This document shows positions 19,001 through 27,320 of a stretch of DNA of 64,000 nucleotides, one piece after another. The translations under genes and the position numbers were made by a program. Source of the DNA: an uncultured Erythrobacter sp. (GTDB lineage: Bacteria; Pseudomonadota; Alphaproteobacteria; Sphingomonadales; Sphingomonadaceae); the NCBI RefSeq assembly GCF_947499705.1, contig NZ_CANMPJ010000001.1, forward strand, positions 1 through 64,000, given 5' to 3'. The notes beneath the pieces were generated by a model that worked only from the letters and a program-made list of their open reading frames with translations, had not been told where the DNA came from and ran no database searches. How positions within the stretch are numbered: position 1 is the stretch's first letter; the number at the start of each line of letters is the position of its first letter.

Positions 19001-19537
19001 TACCTTGACCGCAGCGGTGACTATTGGCGCTGGAACAGCAGCGATCCAGTCACAGCCGATTTCAATCCGGCAACTCCGGGCAGTTTTCAGAAGGCCGCCG
19101 CCCTTACTGGCGCGCTTAACGAGGGCGTTCCGCTCGGCATTGAACTGAGCGAGCTCGGTAGCAAGGTCACGAAGGTTGAACTGATCACCGGCGGCATACC
19201 ACTGGCATTCGATATGGATGGCAATGCAACCAACCAGATCGTTTGGCAGCTTGGCGGCGGGATGGTGCAATCGTCCGAGATAAAGATCTACGAAAATCAG
19301 GGGATCGAGGGACTCGATCCGATTGAGGAGGTGATCTTTCGCGACACCAAACAGGGGCCATGGTCGCTGTTTCGCGTTCTTGACCGGGCCCGGATTAGCA
19401 ACCTGTCTGAAAGCGAGATTGAGGCTACCTTCAATCCCGGACCAGGCCGCGCCAAGTTTGTGATCTCGTTCCCCGAAGATCAAAACCCGTTTAGCGGAGG
19501 CGGCCTATGGTCGGTGCAGTGTCCGCAGACGCTGTAA
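16040..19537 (+). CDS. tssM: T6SS membrane subunit TssM (IcmF)
   Basis: 1,165 residues, the usual size. Two N-terminal membrane segments (WWTISIFTILMLILLCSVG and FAGGFVALWLLWFFI) precede a cytoplasmic NTPase-like domain with Walker A GPPGAGKTT at residues 118-126 and VLVDTAGRY as the switch region. A third membrane segment lies near residue 425, followed by the large periplasmic part. TssM spans the periplasm and forms the core of the trans-envelope complex. The intact Walker A suggests NTP binding. The gene overlaps tagF by 31 nt. Confidence 0.95.
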   Translation: MKKFFTSWWTISIFTILMLILLCSVGLPLFVEWMQPLWVRLTFAGGFVALWLLWFFIRRWRAKRAEAALAKELAGPDPGDEEAEAVQQRMADALAELRKATGKKRNYLYSLPWYVIIGPPGAGKTTALVNSGLRFPFSDQAMKGTGGTRNLDFMFAEEAVLVDTAGRYTTQDSDREVDNAGWTRLLEMLKKHRQFEPINGVFVAIPADDLQRGDVRVIDEHAAIIRRRLREIRETLQTELPVYLLITKSDLLAGLTEFFGDLDVEGRRAVVGHTFDWKHKRFSSEDVTTAFDQFANDLSARTPKRLEDEKDIRRRGLILGFPGQLGALRPALHRLIEGAFINEDRPSGQLRGFYLTSGTQDGSAIDRILQGVSQAYSRDDPAAREGGKAYFLNRLLTDVAFGEAGLPTADPVVVRKRKIRLTAMVGGIAALGLLSVALWTVSFFGNRDFQDQSELAAAEIEQERDTLRADLVRVGSNDTSLEQLLPLLDRLRNMPEGYAARQEGGPSWWMRWGLFQWGLSRRNEETYQAALRRMLLPRVILRLEDKMRQEVNNPVALYEPLKVYLMLGGAAPEGKIDAEAVTEYIGRDWAYEVYPGAEMEGIRGRLNNHLKALIEDPNISQSWAGQKAPLDADLVAASRASVGTMSLAQRAYVIMRAKAADPTKDWMMGDILQPGDAAAFANPDEVMGKQVPFFFTVAGFNTYRLQKELIGSDLRDELWVLGEDAETASIQRELNNLDGGIAGAYANEYIEQWQGVIDSLKAADYFNDPRAFSAFTKGVSPLKLVLEEVRKNTTFDNSIEEEGGRMIQDELNRNRFARAATRLGGAGSDGPRGLTADAQIAQHFRSVNEWVGDGEGPGEIDAFIDVVRQTFTQVRASRGPGQAAGSAGQQLAQAIAPLETAALEVPDLVQEFAQDVAGGGSDAQISVLQGETSQVYGDQVLASCEAAVDGKYPFDAGSSADASPGDLRTAFGGGGQVTQFVNTRLEPYLDRSGDYWRWNSSDPVTADFNPATPGSFQKAAALTGALNEGVPLGIELSELGSKVTKVELITGGIPLAFDMDGNATNQIVWQLGGGMVQSSEIKIYENQGIEGLDPIEEVIFRDTKQGPWSLFRVLDRARISNLSESEIEATFNPGPGRAKFVISFPEDQNPFSGGGLWSVQCPQTL

Positions 19538-20034
19538 TTCAGGGCGCGATCGACCCGCCTGCGATTATCGGGAAGCTTCCGGGTCACGGAGATTTTTTGG
19601 CGCGCGGCGTGGACTATGCGCTGCGCGAACCGCTCGACCGCTGGATGAGCGAGTGGATTGAGCTGGCCCGGCAAGAACTGGGCAAAGATTTCGAAGCGTC
19701 CTACGAAAGCGCGGCACCGTGGCTTTGGGAAGGCACCGTCAAAAACGCGGTGCTGATGCCGAGCGTCGACTCTGTGGGACGATTGTTTCCCGTGCTGGCG
19801 GTCTGCCCGACCACCCTGCGGACTCAAGCGATCTACGACACGCTTATCGCTGCGCTGGAAGAGGGGCTTAAGGCTGACGCACTTCGCGAACGGCTAGGTG
19901 ATCTTGAAGAGGTGGATGGCGAGACTGATTCGGCGAGTTCGTCCGAATGGTTCCTGCCTGAAGGTGCGGAGCAACTGCTGCCCCGGCCAAGTGCACCGTC
20001 GAGCTGGGATTCGATACGGGAGCATTTCGCGTGA
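19507..20034 (+). CDS. tagF: T6SS accessory regulator TagF
   Basis: A 175-residue stand-alone TagF-domain protein with the family signatures IGKLPGHGDFLARG, LDRWMSEW and WLWEGTVKNAVLMPSVDSVGR. TagF proteins act as post-translational repressors of T6SS assembly, in some species acting through the FHA protein. It is not fused to the phosphatase, unlike the TagF-PppA fusion known from Agrobacterium. It starts inside the end of tssM with a GGAGG 6 nt before its ATG, and its stop overlaps the GTG start of pppA. Confidence 0.9.
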   Translation: MVGAVSADAVIQGAIDPPAIIGKLPGHGDFLARGVDYALREPLDRWMSEWIELARQELGKDFEASYESAAPWLWEGTVKNAVLMPSVDSVGRLFPVLAVCPTTLRTQAIYDTLIAALEEGLKADALRERLGDLEEVDGETDSASSSEWFLPEGAEQLLPRPSAPSSWDSIREHFA

Positions 20035-20762
20035 TCGACTACGCCTATACGAGCTACGGCAAGACTGACCCGGGCCTGGTTCGTGCTCACAATGAAGATT
20101 CGATGCTGGTGAATGAGACCGCCGGTCTGTGGCTCGTGTTCGATGGCATGGGCGGCCACGAAAACGGCGCGCTCGCATCGCAAACCGCCGCGTCGGCCTT
20201 CGACCCGTTCGAGGTGCCGCCAGATTTCGAAACGGCTGTCACGGCGGTTGCCAATCGCATTCACAACGTGAACGGTGTGCTCAAGCAGGCTGCAGAAAAG
20301 CAGGACATCTCCAAAATGGGGACAACGGCGGTCGGATTGCTCCTGCGTGATCGGCGCTTTGCGGCCGTCTGGGTCGGAGACAGCCGGGCCTATATCTTCC
20401 GCAGCGGAGGATTGTTTCAGCTCACGGTCGATCACACCCATGTGCAGGACTTGCTCGACGAGGGTATCCTGTCCGCTGCCGATGCCAAAGATCACCCGAT
20501 GTCGCATGTGCTGACGCGCGCGCTTGGCGTCGAGCCGGAGGTTCAGGTTGATATCGTCCATGATGAGGCGGAACCCAATGATCGATTCCTGCTGTGCAGC
20601 GATGGGTTGAGCGGACCCGTGCCTGAAGATGAAATCCGACAGATCATGACGCTTCCCGATCCTCAGCAAGCGGTGGACGAATTGATCGCACGCGCGCATG
20701 CGAATGGGGCACCAGACAATGTGACCGCGATTGTGGTTGAGATCGGACAAATCGACCCATGA
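20031..20762 (+). CDS. pppA: PP2C-family Ser/Thr phosphatase of the T6SS (PppA)
   Basis: A 243-residue PP2C phosphatase with all metal-binding motifs: RAHNEDSM, WLVFDGMGGHENG, AVWVGDSRAYIF, LLCSDGLSGPV and APDNVTAIVVE. In T6SSs of the threonine-phosphorylation type it reverses PpkA phosphorylation of the FHA protein and resets the machine. It begins at a GTG that overlaps the tagF stop (GTGA) and ends by overlapping the ppkA ATG, so kinase and phosphatase are translationally coupled. Confidence 0.93.
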   Translation: MIDYAYTSYGKTDPGLVRAHNEDSMLVNETAGLWLVFDGMGGHENGALASQTAASAFDPFEVPPDFETAVTAVANRIHNVNGVLKQAAEKQDISKMGTTAVGLLLRDRRFAAVWVGDSRAYIFRSGGLFQLTVDHTHVQDLLDEGILSAADAKDHPMSHVLTRALGVEPEVQVDIVHDEAEPNDRFLLCSDGLSGPVPEDEIRQIMTLPDPQQAVDELIARAHANGAPDNVTAIVVEIGQIDP

Positions 20763-22915
20763 GCAACGATCCCGGCGACGAAGATCGCACTGTCTACCAG
20801 CCCAAAGGCGGTGGCAGTGGCGGTGGCGGCGACAAGACACCGCCCGATGACGCGGGTGCGCCCACGCCTGCGCCGGAGCCTTCGCCGGAGCCCGACGCCG
20901 GTCACGAGCCGACCGAGTATCAGCCTGCCCCAAGGCGGGCGTCACCTCCGGCGCATGAACCAACTGAAATCCGACCGTCCGCACCGCCACCGAGTCCCGC
21001 ACCCACTGCGCCACCGCCTGCTCCAACGCCTACAGCGAAGAAGCGCGCCGATCAGCAATTCTCCCAAGGTGATGTCCTGAACGGGATATACCGGATCGAG
21101 CAGTTCATCGCGCGTGGCGGCATGGGCGAGGTGTACGAAGCCCGCAACGTCCACCAGCCGCAGGAACGCGTGGCGATCAAGGTCATGCTTCCACACATGG
21201 CGCAAGACGAGTTGGTCGCAGCCATGTTTGCCAAAGAAGCAGAGATGCTGACACGGCTGCATCACGAGGCGATCGTGCCGTATCGCATGGCGGCGCGCGA
21301 CGATCAGGGGCGACCTTATCTCGTCACCGAGTTCATCGACGGTCCAAGTCTTGAGGAGCGTCTCGGTCAGATCACGCTTTCCGATGAAGAATTTGCCGAT
21401 CTCGCCCAAAAACTCGCTGCAGGACTGGGCACCGCGCATAGCCTCGGCGCGATCCACCGTGACATTGCGCCTGACAACATACTACTTGCCGAAGGCGATC
21501 CCGCCCGGCCCAAGATCATCGATTTCGGGATCGCCAAGGATGCGACCGATACCGGAGCGACGATTGTGGGCGATGGGTTCGCAGGCAAACTCAAATATGT
21601 CGCGCCCGAACAATTGGGCGAATTCGATCGAAATGTCGGACCTTGGTCAGACATTTACAGTCTTGCCCTGACCCTGCGCGCGCTAGCTGCAGGGAAGCCA
21701 TCGGATATGGGCGGTTCGTTGTCCGATGCGGTGCGCAAGCGGCAGTCGGTCCCGGATCTCTCCGATCTGCCACCACGCTTCCATGCCGCATTCGAAATGG
21801 CGTTGCAGCCGGATCCGAAAGATCGACCGCAATCGATGGCCGAGTTCAATCTGCGTCTGGGCGATCCGACGTCACCAGGAGGAGCGACGGGCTTTGCGCC
21901 AATTGCGGGCACAGGCGACACAACATCGCTCGCGGTAGATGATGAAGGGAAAGCGGAAGGCGGGTATTCTGGCGCACTTGAAGGCTTCAAATCCGTCCTG
22001 CCTGAGAGTGTCACCCAAAACCGCATGGTGATGATTGGCGGCGGCGTTGCGGCGTTACTGCTTTTGGTTGTCGGAGTGATTGTCGTTGCGAACCTTGGTG
22101 GCAGCGATGTGCCTCCACCAAGCAATCGCGCTGAGCAAGGCGACGCAGATGATCCGGCGGCCAACACTGGCCAGCCAGCGGCGATCGCGCTCGGCAGTCC
22201 GCAATTCGAACAGTTGGCGCAGCAGGCCACAAACAGTGTGGAATGCGCCTGGCTGACCTATACTGGTTCCAGCGGCAACACAGCGCGCTTTGTCGGGGGT
22301 GCGGCCAATCCTGCCGCCGCACAAACCAGCCTGCTTAATACACTCGAAGGTGCAGGCGTCGCGTCTTTCTCGATTGATCTTGGGGACGTCGTGCGCTTCA
22401 CCCAGCAGAATTGCGCTGCTCTCGATGCATTGCGTGCCGTTCGGAGCGAGCAATTCCTGATCGCCACCCCCCAGGATGTTTATGAAGCGAAGCGGCAAGC
22501 GATCACGTTGGCAGACGGCGCTTCACTGGAAGAGGGCAACTATGCCCGCGTTGTCATTCGGATCGACAACCTCGCGGCCGGTGAAGAAGTCGCGTTTCTT
22601 GGCTGGAACACTGAAGATGGTATCGAAGCGCTAGAACCAAGCCGCAGCTCGCTCGAAGGGCTTGCCAATCAAATGCAGGGCAACAAGACGGAGCGCGGTT
22701 TTGTACTCCCCTTCGCACTGCCATTCGAAGGCAGCGGCAGGCAAAGCTACGGCGCAATCGTACTTACGGGTTCGTCTGCATTACCCGGCAACCTAGTGGG
22801 TCGCGGCACGCAGTTCGATGATGCCTGGGCGACACGCTTTACTCAGGGGGCGCAGGCCAATGGCTGGAAGGCCGATGCTGTGTGGTTCTCGGTCGAGGAT
22901 CAACAGCGCGACTGA
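20759..22915 (+). CDS. ppkA: T6SS Ser/Thr protein kinase PpkA
   Basis: 718 residues. A Pro-rich N-terminus contains repeated (D/P)EPTEYQP/HEPTEIRP-type segments with Thr residues that are possible autophosphorylation sites. The kinase domain (about 105-370) has glycine loop ARGGMGEVYEA, lysine VAIKVM at K141, catalytic HRD with D235, and DFGIAKD with D255. The catalytic loop reads HRDIAPDN, with Ala where most kinases have Lys. One membrane segment (about 421-447) leads to a periplasmic domain of ~270 residues that could sense envelope events. Its expected target is the FHA protein TagH, encoded convergently 21 bp away. Confidence 0.93.
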   Translation: MSNDPGDEDRTVYQPKGGGSGGGGDKTPPDDAGAPTPAPEPSPEPDAGHEPTEYQPAPRRASPPAHEPTEIRPSAPPPSPAPTAPPPAPTPTAKKRADQQFSQGDVLNGIYRIEQFIARGGMGEVYEARNVHQPQERVAIKVMLPHMAQDELVAAMFAKEAEMLTRLHHEAIVPYRMAARDDQGRPYLVTEFIDGPSLEERLGQITLSDEEFADLAQKLAAGLGTAHSLGAIHRDIAPDNILLAEGDPARPKIIDFGIAKDATDTGATIVGDGFAGKLKYVAPEQLGEFDRNVGPWSDIYSLALTLRALAAGKPSDMGGSLSDAVRKRQSVPDLSDLPPRFHAAFEMALQPDPKDRPQSMAEFNLRLGDPTSPGGATGFAPIAGTGDTTSLAVDDEGKAEGGYSGALEGFKSVLPESVTQNRMVMIGGGVAALLLLVVGVIVVANLGGSDVPPPSNRAEQGDADDPAANTGQPAAIALGSPQFEQLAQQATNSVECAWLTYTGSSGNTARFVGGAANPAAAQTSLLNTLEGAGVASFSIDLGDVVRFTQQNCAALDALRAVRSEQFLIATPQDVYEAKRQAITLADGASLEEGNYARVVIRIDNLAAGEEVAFLGWNTEDGIEALEPSRSSLEGLANQMQGNKTERGFVLPFALPFEGSGRQSYGAIVLTGSSALPGNLVGRGTQFDDAWATRFTQGAQANGWKADAVWFSVEDQQRD

Positions 22916-22930
22916 GCAGTGCGCAGACAT

Positions 22931-22947
22931 GCGACATCACTTGTCGC
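22931..22947. terminator. Short inverted repeat between convergent ppkA and tagH
   Basis: GCGACA-tcact-TGTCGC forms a perfect 6-bp stem across the convergent junction and overlaps the last codons of tagH. There is no T-run, so a bidirectional terminator role is only a possibility. Confidence 0.3.
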
Positions 22948-24700
22948 TGACCGCATCCTCATAGGCTTGACGGAACTCTTTCGAGAACACCTCCAAGAAC
23001 GCCTCTGCCGACCCCTCAGCAACACCGCTGAACTGCTTCTCGTAGGCTTTCCAAAGTGCCGCTTCGCGTTGGCCGGGCATCACTTTTGACAGCAATCCGC
23101 TGCTCTCCGTCCGTTCGCTTATCGAAGCGGGAGAGAAGCGGTTGATGGTTTCGCGCAGCGCCCCCTGCATCGCTTTGAGCGTGGCGATCTGGTGCGCTTG
23201 CAGGTCGCGATACGAATCTTCGATCGCCTGTTCTGCCTCCATGTAGCCGCGCAGCTTGGGGTTCAGCATCATCTGCAATGCCTGATCGACATTGCGCGCA
23301 AATTTGAGCGGATTGTTGCCATCGAAACGGAGTTGCGTCGCGCTGGCTCCCATCTCGTCCTTGGCACGTGCACGCGCTTCGAGCAGGATCATCAAGCCTG
23401 CGAGCAAGTGGCGCAGCATTCGCCCGGCTTTGGCGGCGGCTTCTTCCTCACTGATCTCAACTTGGGTTGAGGCAACGCCCAGAGCGCTCAAGAGAGCTGC
23501 ATATGACGCGTCTGGTCCAGCAGACGGGGCGGAAGGCGGCGGCGCACTTTGAGTTGGAGCGGCTTGCGGCGGCGGAGACGCTGGAGGCTGACCGCCGGAA
23601 TATGCCGTGGGTTCAGCGGCGGCCTGATCATTGCTGCGAGGAGGGACGGTAGTGTCCTGATCCAATGGCTCGGCCTGAACCGGAGGCGTACCATCGAGCG
23701 GACCCCCGAAAGGATCACTCCCACGACCCGTTTCCTGAGACCCCTCAAGCGGTCCGCCGAAGGGGTCTTTGCCAGGCGGCGGTGCTTGGGGTGAACTTTC
23801 CAGAGGGCCGCCAAACGGATCACTCGATGGTGCAGCATTACTGTCGGACGAACCGTCCAGTGGTCCTCCGAACGGGTCACTCGTCGGTGCAGGATTTCCC
23901 TGTTCAGGCCCGCCCAACGGACCACCAAACGGATCTTTGCTTGGCGCGGGCAGGTTCTCCGGCTCCTGACCAGCGAGCTTGCCGGGTTCGATCGGCGCAA
24001 AGCCATCATCAGCTTGCTTCTTCGCCGCTGCCAAGGGAGCAAACCCGCCGCCCTCGGTCTCCGGTCCAACAGCAAACGGATCGAATTCGGGATCGACGGT
24101 CCACGATGCGTTCGACCAGTCCACCTGATTCGATCCGGCGAACGTGTCGAAGATATCGTCTGCGCTTTGTTCGTGGGTCGACTTGCTGCCGTCTTCGGAC
24201 CAGCCGGAGGATCGCTCGGGAGCTGGGCCACCGAGATCCCAGCCGCCATCGTCGGCGAAGTCGGGAGTAGCTGGTCGTCGGCCAGTCGGCCGCGATCCGG
24301 GGACTTCATCCCATCCAAGGAACTCTGGGCCTTTGCGGGATGCCTCATCGGCAGCTTGCGAGGCCTCATGCCGGTCCAGAGCAGGTCCTGAAAGCTTGGC
24401 TTCGACGATGTAAGGGCCCAACCGGAATCGGTCGCCCGGCGCAATTTTGTGCGAACCGGAAATGCGCTCTGTTGCATCGCCGAGGAATGTACCGTTGGTG
24501 CTGTCGTCGATCAGAAAGTAGTCGTTCTGCCGGTATTGAACCTCGCAGTGCCGCCCCGACAGAGTCCGCGTGTCGTCTGGCAACGACCATTCGCATGTCA
24601 TCGAACGTCCGATGATCGCGCCGCGATCACGCAGCACCAGTTCGGTCGGGCTGCCGTTATCGAGCGCCGTGCGATTTACGATTCGAAGGGTCAGCGTCAT
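22937..24700 (-). CDS. tagH: T6SS FHA-domain protein TagH (Fha)
   Basis: 587 residues. The N-terminal FHA domain (about 1-105) has phosphothreonine-binding motifs GAIIGRS, LSGRHCEV and DDSTNGTFLGD. A long disordered linker rich in Pro, Gly, Asp and Ser follows. It contains five near-identical DPFGGPL heptads with spacers at about residues 254-335. The C-terminus (about 410-587) is the TagH domain. The family reads PpkA-dependent phosphorylation and activates assembly. The ATG overlaps the stop of the upstream DUF6931-like gene (ATGA), and vgrG lies upstream of that, so the three minus-strand genes form one unit convergent with ppkA. Confidence 0.93.
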   Translation of the reverse strand: MTLTLRIVNRTALDNGSPTELVLRDRGAIIGRSMTCEWSLPDDTRTLSGRHCEVQYRQNDYFLIDDSTNGTFLGDATERISGSHKIAPGDRFRLGPYIVEAKLSGPALDRHEASQAADEASRKGPEFLGWDEVPGSRPTGRRPATPDFADDGGWDLGGPAPERSSGWSEDGSKSTHEQSADDIFDTFAGSNQVDWSNASWTVDPEFDPFAVGPETEGGGFAPLAAAKKQADDGFAPIEPGKLAGQEPENLPAPSKDPFGGPLGGPEQGNPAPTSDPFGGPLDGSSDSNAAPSSDPFGGPLESSPQAPPPGKDPFGGPLEGSQETGRGSDPFGGPLDGTPPVQAEPLDQDTTVPPRSNDQAAAEPTAYSGGQPPASPPPQAAPTQSAPPPSAPSAGPDASYAALLSALGVASTQVEISEEEAAAKAGRMLRHLLAGLMILLEARARAKDEMGASATQLRFDGNNPLKFARNVDQALQMMLNPKLRGYMEAEQAIEDSYRDLQAHQIATLKAMQGALRETINRFSPASISERTESSGLLSKVMPGQREAALWKAYEKQFSGVAEGSAEAFLEVFSKEFRQAYEDAVSDK

Positions 24701-25272
24701 GTCGTGGTGAGAGCCTCTCGACCACGTGCGGCGACTTTGTCGGCCAAGTCAAGCGTCTGGTTGGCAAGTTCCGGCTGAGCCTTGATATGGCTCGCAATCG
24801 CTGACTGGAGCGCCCCGCCGATCAAACTTCCGCAGATATTGGAATCGCTTGTGACCGGCGCATTTTCCTCTGGCCCAATCGAACCACCTGAAAAGAATAT
24901 CGCCAGCCCGATCAGTGTTTCGGGCCATTCGCCGCTGGATGAGTCCGCCAGTTCGTACATTGCGCGGCGGTTTTCATCGTCCGGTTCGCCGACCCAGCGG
25001 AATGCTGCATCTCGTAGCAGTTGACGACGCGCGAAATCGGGATCGCTTTCTTCCAGTTTCGGCAATGCATGAAGCGCCCAGTCGATCGCTTCCAGCTTGG
25101 GCAAGGCCGCCGCAGCGTAAGCGATCGCCATGAAAGGATCGTCACCTTTCCGCAGGCTCTGGAAATAATCTTGCGGCGCCACACCCTCTTCCGGCCACAC
25201 CGCCTTGGGCAGATTCGCCTCCTCGGCGATCTGGCGCGCTGCGCTCCACAAGACAATGGTCCATTGGGTCAT
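24697..25272 (-). CDS. T6SS-linked small protein, DUF6931-like
   Basis: About 191 residues from the chosen ATG (MTQWTIVLWSAARQIAEE). That start is preferred over the TTG at 25335 and the ATG at 25296 because AGGGGG lies 8 nt upstream. The protein is soluble and alpha-helical, with an Ala/Leu-rich pattern (YAAAALPKLEAIDWALHAL) and no signal peptide. It resembles the DUF6931 proteins that I associate with alphaproteobacterial T6SS loci; that assignment is from memory of the pattern and is moderate. It lies between vgrG and tagH and overlaps tagH by 4 nt, so a role at the spike or in FHA control is an inference. Confidence 0.75.
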   Translation of the reverse strand: MTQWTIVLWSAARQIAEEANLPKAVWPEEGVAPQDYFQSLRKGDDPFMAIAYAAAALPKLEAIDWALHALPKLEESDPDFARRQLLRDAAFRWVGEPDDENRRAMYELADSSSGEWPETLIGLAIFFSGGSIGPEENAPVTSDSNICGSLIGGALQSAIASHIKAQPELANQTLDLADKVAARGREALTTT

Positions 25273-25331
25273 GGTCGCTTCCCCCTGCGATACCATTGGC
25301 GGTCTCCGGCGGAGACCAGCCAAAAGCTCGA

Positions 25332-27320
25332 TCAATTGATCTTAATCAGGGCGCCCTTCTCGGTCAAAATGCCGCCTGCGGAAACCTCGGTCATGGCGTC
25401 GCCTTTGAAGTTCGCCATGAGCGCTTTTGCGTCCAGATTGGTCGGCGTCAGCTTCACCGAACTGTTGCCAACCTTGAGCTCGATTTCCTGCATCGCTTCG
25501 ATCTTGATCTTGCCCATGCTAGCCTTAATCGAGATGTTGCCCATATCGACGGTCAGAGAGTCATCACCCTTATTGATCTTGGTATCGCGGCTGCCTTCGG
25601 TAATGGTGTTTTTCTCGTTCTTTTTGAGCTCGTACTCTTTGTTGCCGTCAATTTTGACCTTCTCGTCCTCTTTGACGTAGCGATCGCGATTGAAGCCGAC
25701 CTTGAGTACCTCGTTGTGGCCGATATGCGTGCTGGTGTCGTAGCGCACGCGGACATTCATATCGCGTTCGGCGTGGACGAAGATCTCTTCGTCGCCGCCT
25801 TTGTCTTCGAACCGGATTTCGTTGGCCAATGGTTCGCCGGTGTCGAGGCTCTCAGCTTGTGTGTAGGCTTTCTGTGCACCGTAAGTGAGCGTGCGCCAGA
25901 CCGCGCGTGTCTTGTTGGCTGGCAGATCGTAGACCGGCATGTGTTCCTGATTGAACACGCGTCCGGTAACGACAGGTTGGTCGGGATCGCCGTGAAGGAA
26001 ATCAACAATAACTTCGTGACCCACGCGTGGCAGGATCACGTTACCGAGCCCGCCTGTCTGCGAGACGCGGATCCAGCAGGTTGAGTTTTCGTCAGCCGTG
26101 TTGGCGCGGTCCCAATGGAAGCGCACCTTTATCCGTCCATATTCGTCGGTGTAGATCGTCTCACCGCTCGGTCCGGTCACGATCGCGGATTCGACCCCGA
26201 CTACGCGCGGCTTTTCGGTGCGTCGCTCGGCGCGGAACTGAGTCTTGGCAGGTATTGCGACGAAGCTGATGAAGTCGGTGTCGGTTTCGCTGCCCGAGGC
26301 ATTGTAGGCCGCGGTCTGCAAGATGTGCTGGGTCGAGATGACCAGATATTCGCCATTCAGGCGTTCGGTCGGGTGAAACTTCACATTGATCGTCGATCCG
26401 GCATGCATCCCTTTGGCGGAGGTCTTGCCAAGATAGGTCTGTCGCAGCGATCTGAATTCCTCGAGTCGCACTTTGCTCAGCCGCTTGGCGCGCGCTTCCT
26501 CGATGAATTGGCCGGGATATTCGTAGTGTTCGCTCTTGTCCGAGGGGTGATCCGAGCTGTCAGTGGCTTTGCCGTCGACCGCGAGTTCAGGCTTCTTGAA
26601 GTCGTAGTCGCGCAGGGAAACTTTTTCGTGACCGGTGCTGGCCACACGCTCAACAAAGCTTTCAAGAATGTGGTGACCGCCGAGACTATCGCCGGCTTTG
26701 TAAGATTGGCCTGACGTAGCCGCCGCATTGAAAGCAAGCGTTTCAACAGAACCGGGTTTGTGCGTGCCGGCCTTGTCGCAAATCACCATCGTGTGTTTCT
26801 GTTCGCTGTGTTCGTAGAAGTAATAGAGCCCTTCCTGCTCCATCAAGCGTGACAGGAAATTGAAATCGCTTTCGCCGTATTGCACGCAATATTCGAAAGC
26901 TTCGTAGGTCTCCGAAACCCGCAACTCAAAATCACTGACGCCTGCGTTTCCAAACACCTCTTTGATGATGTCGATCACCGACTTTTCCTGGAAGATCGCG
27001 TAACCGCGTCGGCTGTCCATGAAATGGGTGAAGGGAGCGAGGATGAGGCTATAGAAAAATCCGTCGCCATCTTCGTGGAGATGATTGGCTTCGACCAGCG
27101 TGCCGTTGAACACCCGGGCTTCGTCGGTGTCCTCTGTCAGAGTGACAGCAATTTTCTCGCCGAGATGCGGCGCGAGATCGATCTCGCCCAGTGTGGCGGC
27201 GATCTGCACTTCTATGCGGAAAGGTTCCGAAAGCGACTCGGAGGCCGTCATGGTGATGAACTCGACCTGCTCGCCGCCTAGGCCAGCTGTCAGTTTTGCT
27301 TCGCGAAATTCTGACGTCAT
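25332..27320 (-). CDS. vgrG: T6SS spike protein VgrG (TssI)
   Basis: A 662-residue VgrG with the gp27-like N-terminus (FREAKLTAGLGGEQVEF, YCVQYGESDFNFLSRLMEQEGLYYFYEH), the gp5 OB-fold (GRIKVRFHWDR, CWIRVSQTGGLGNVILPRVGHEVIVDFLHGDPDQP) and a C-terminal beta-helix with repeats (DMNVRVRYDTSTHIGHNEV). It ends soon after the beta-helix at GALIKIN, so there is no fused effector domain and cargo must be carried by PAAR or adaptors. It is the first gene of the leftward unit; the 597-bp region to its right separates it from the ompA-tssA operon. Confidence 0.95.
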   Translation of the reverse strand: MTSEFREAKLTAGLGGEQVEFITMTASESLSEPFRIEVQIAATLGEIDLAPHLGEKIAVTLTEDTDEARVFNGTLVEANHLHEDGDGFFYSLILAPFTHFMDSRRGYAIFQEKSVIDIIKEVFGNAGVSDFELRVSETYEAFEYCVQYGESDFNFLSRLMEQEGLYYFYEHSEQKHTMVICDKAGTHKPGSVETLAFNAAATSGQSYKAGDSLGGHHILESFVERVASTGHEKVSLRDYDFKKPELAVDGKATDSSDHPSDKSEHYEYPGQFIEEARAKRLSKVRLEEFRSLRQTYLGKTSAKGMHAGSTINVKFHPTERLNGEYLVISTQHILQTAAYNASGSETDTDFISFVAIPAKTQFRAERRTEKPRVVGVESAIVTGPSGETIYTDEYGRIKVRFHWDRANTADENSTCWIRVSQTGGLGNVILPRVGHEVIVDFLHGDPDQPVVTGRVFNQEHMPVYDLPANKTRAVWRTLTYGAQKAYTQAESLDTGEPLANEIRFEDKGGDEEIFVHAERDMNVRVRYDTSTHIGHNEVLKVGFNRDRYVKEDEKVKIDGNKEYELKKNEKNTITEGSRDTKINKGDDSLTVDMGNISIKASMGKIKIEAMQEIELKVGNSSVKLTPTNLDAKALMANFKGDAMTEVSAGGILTEKGALIKIN

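Noticed and set aside
19833..21026. A ~400-codon minus-strand frame across tagF, pppA and ppkA
   Set aside because: It is antisense to three recognised, tightly coupled T6SS genes and shows no family motif.
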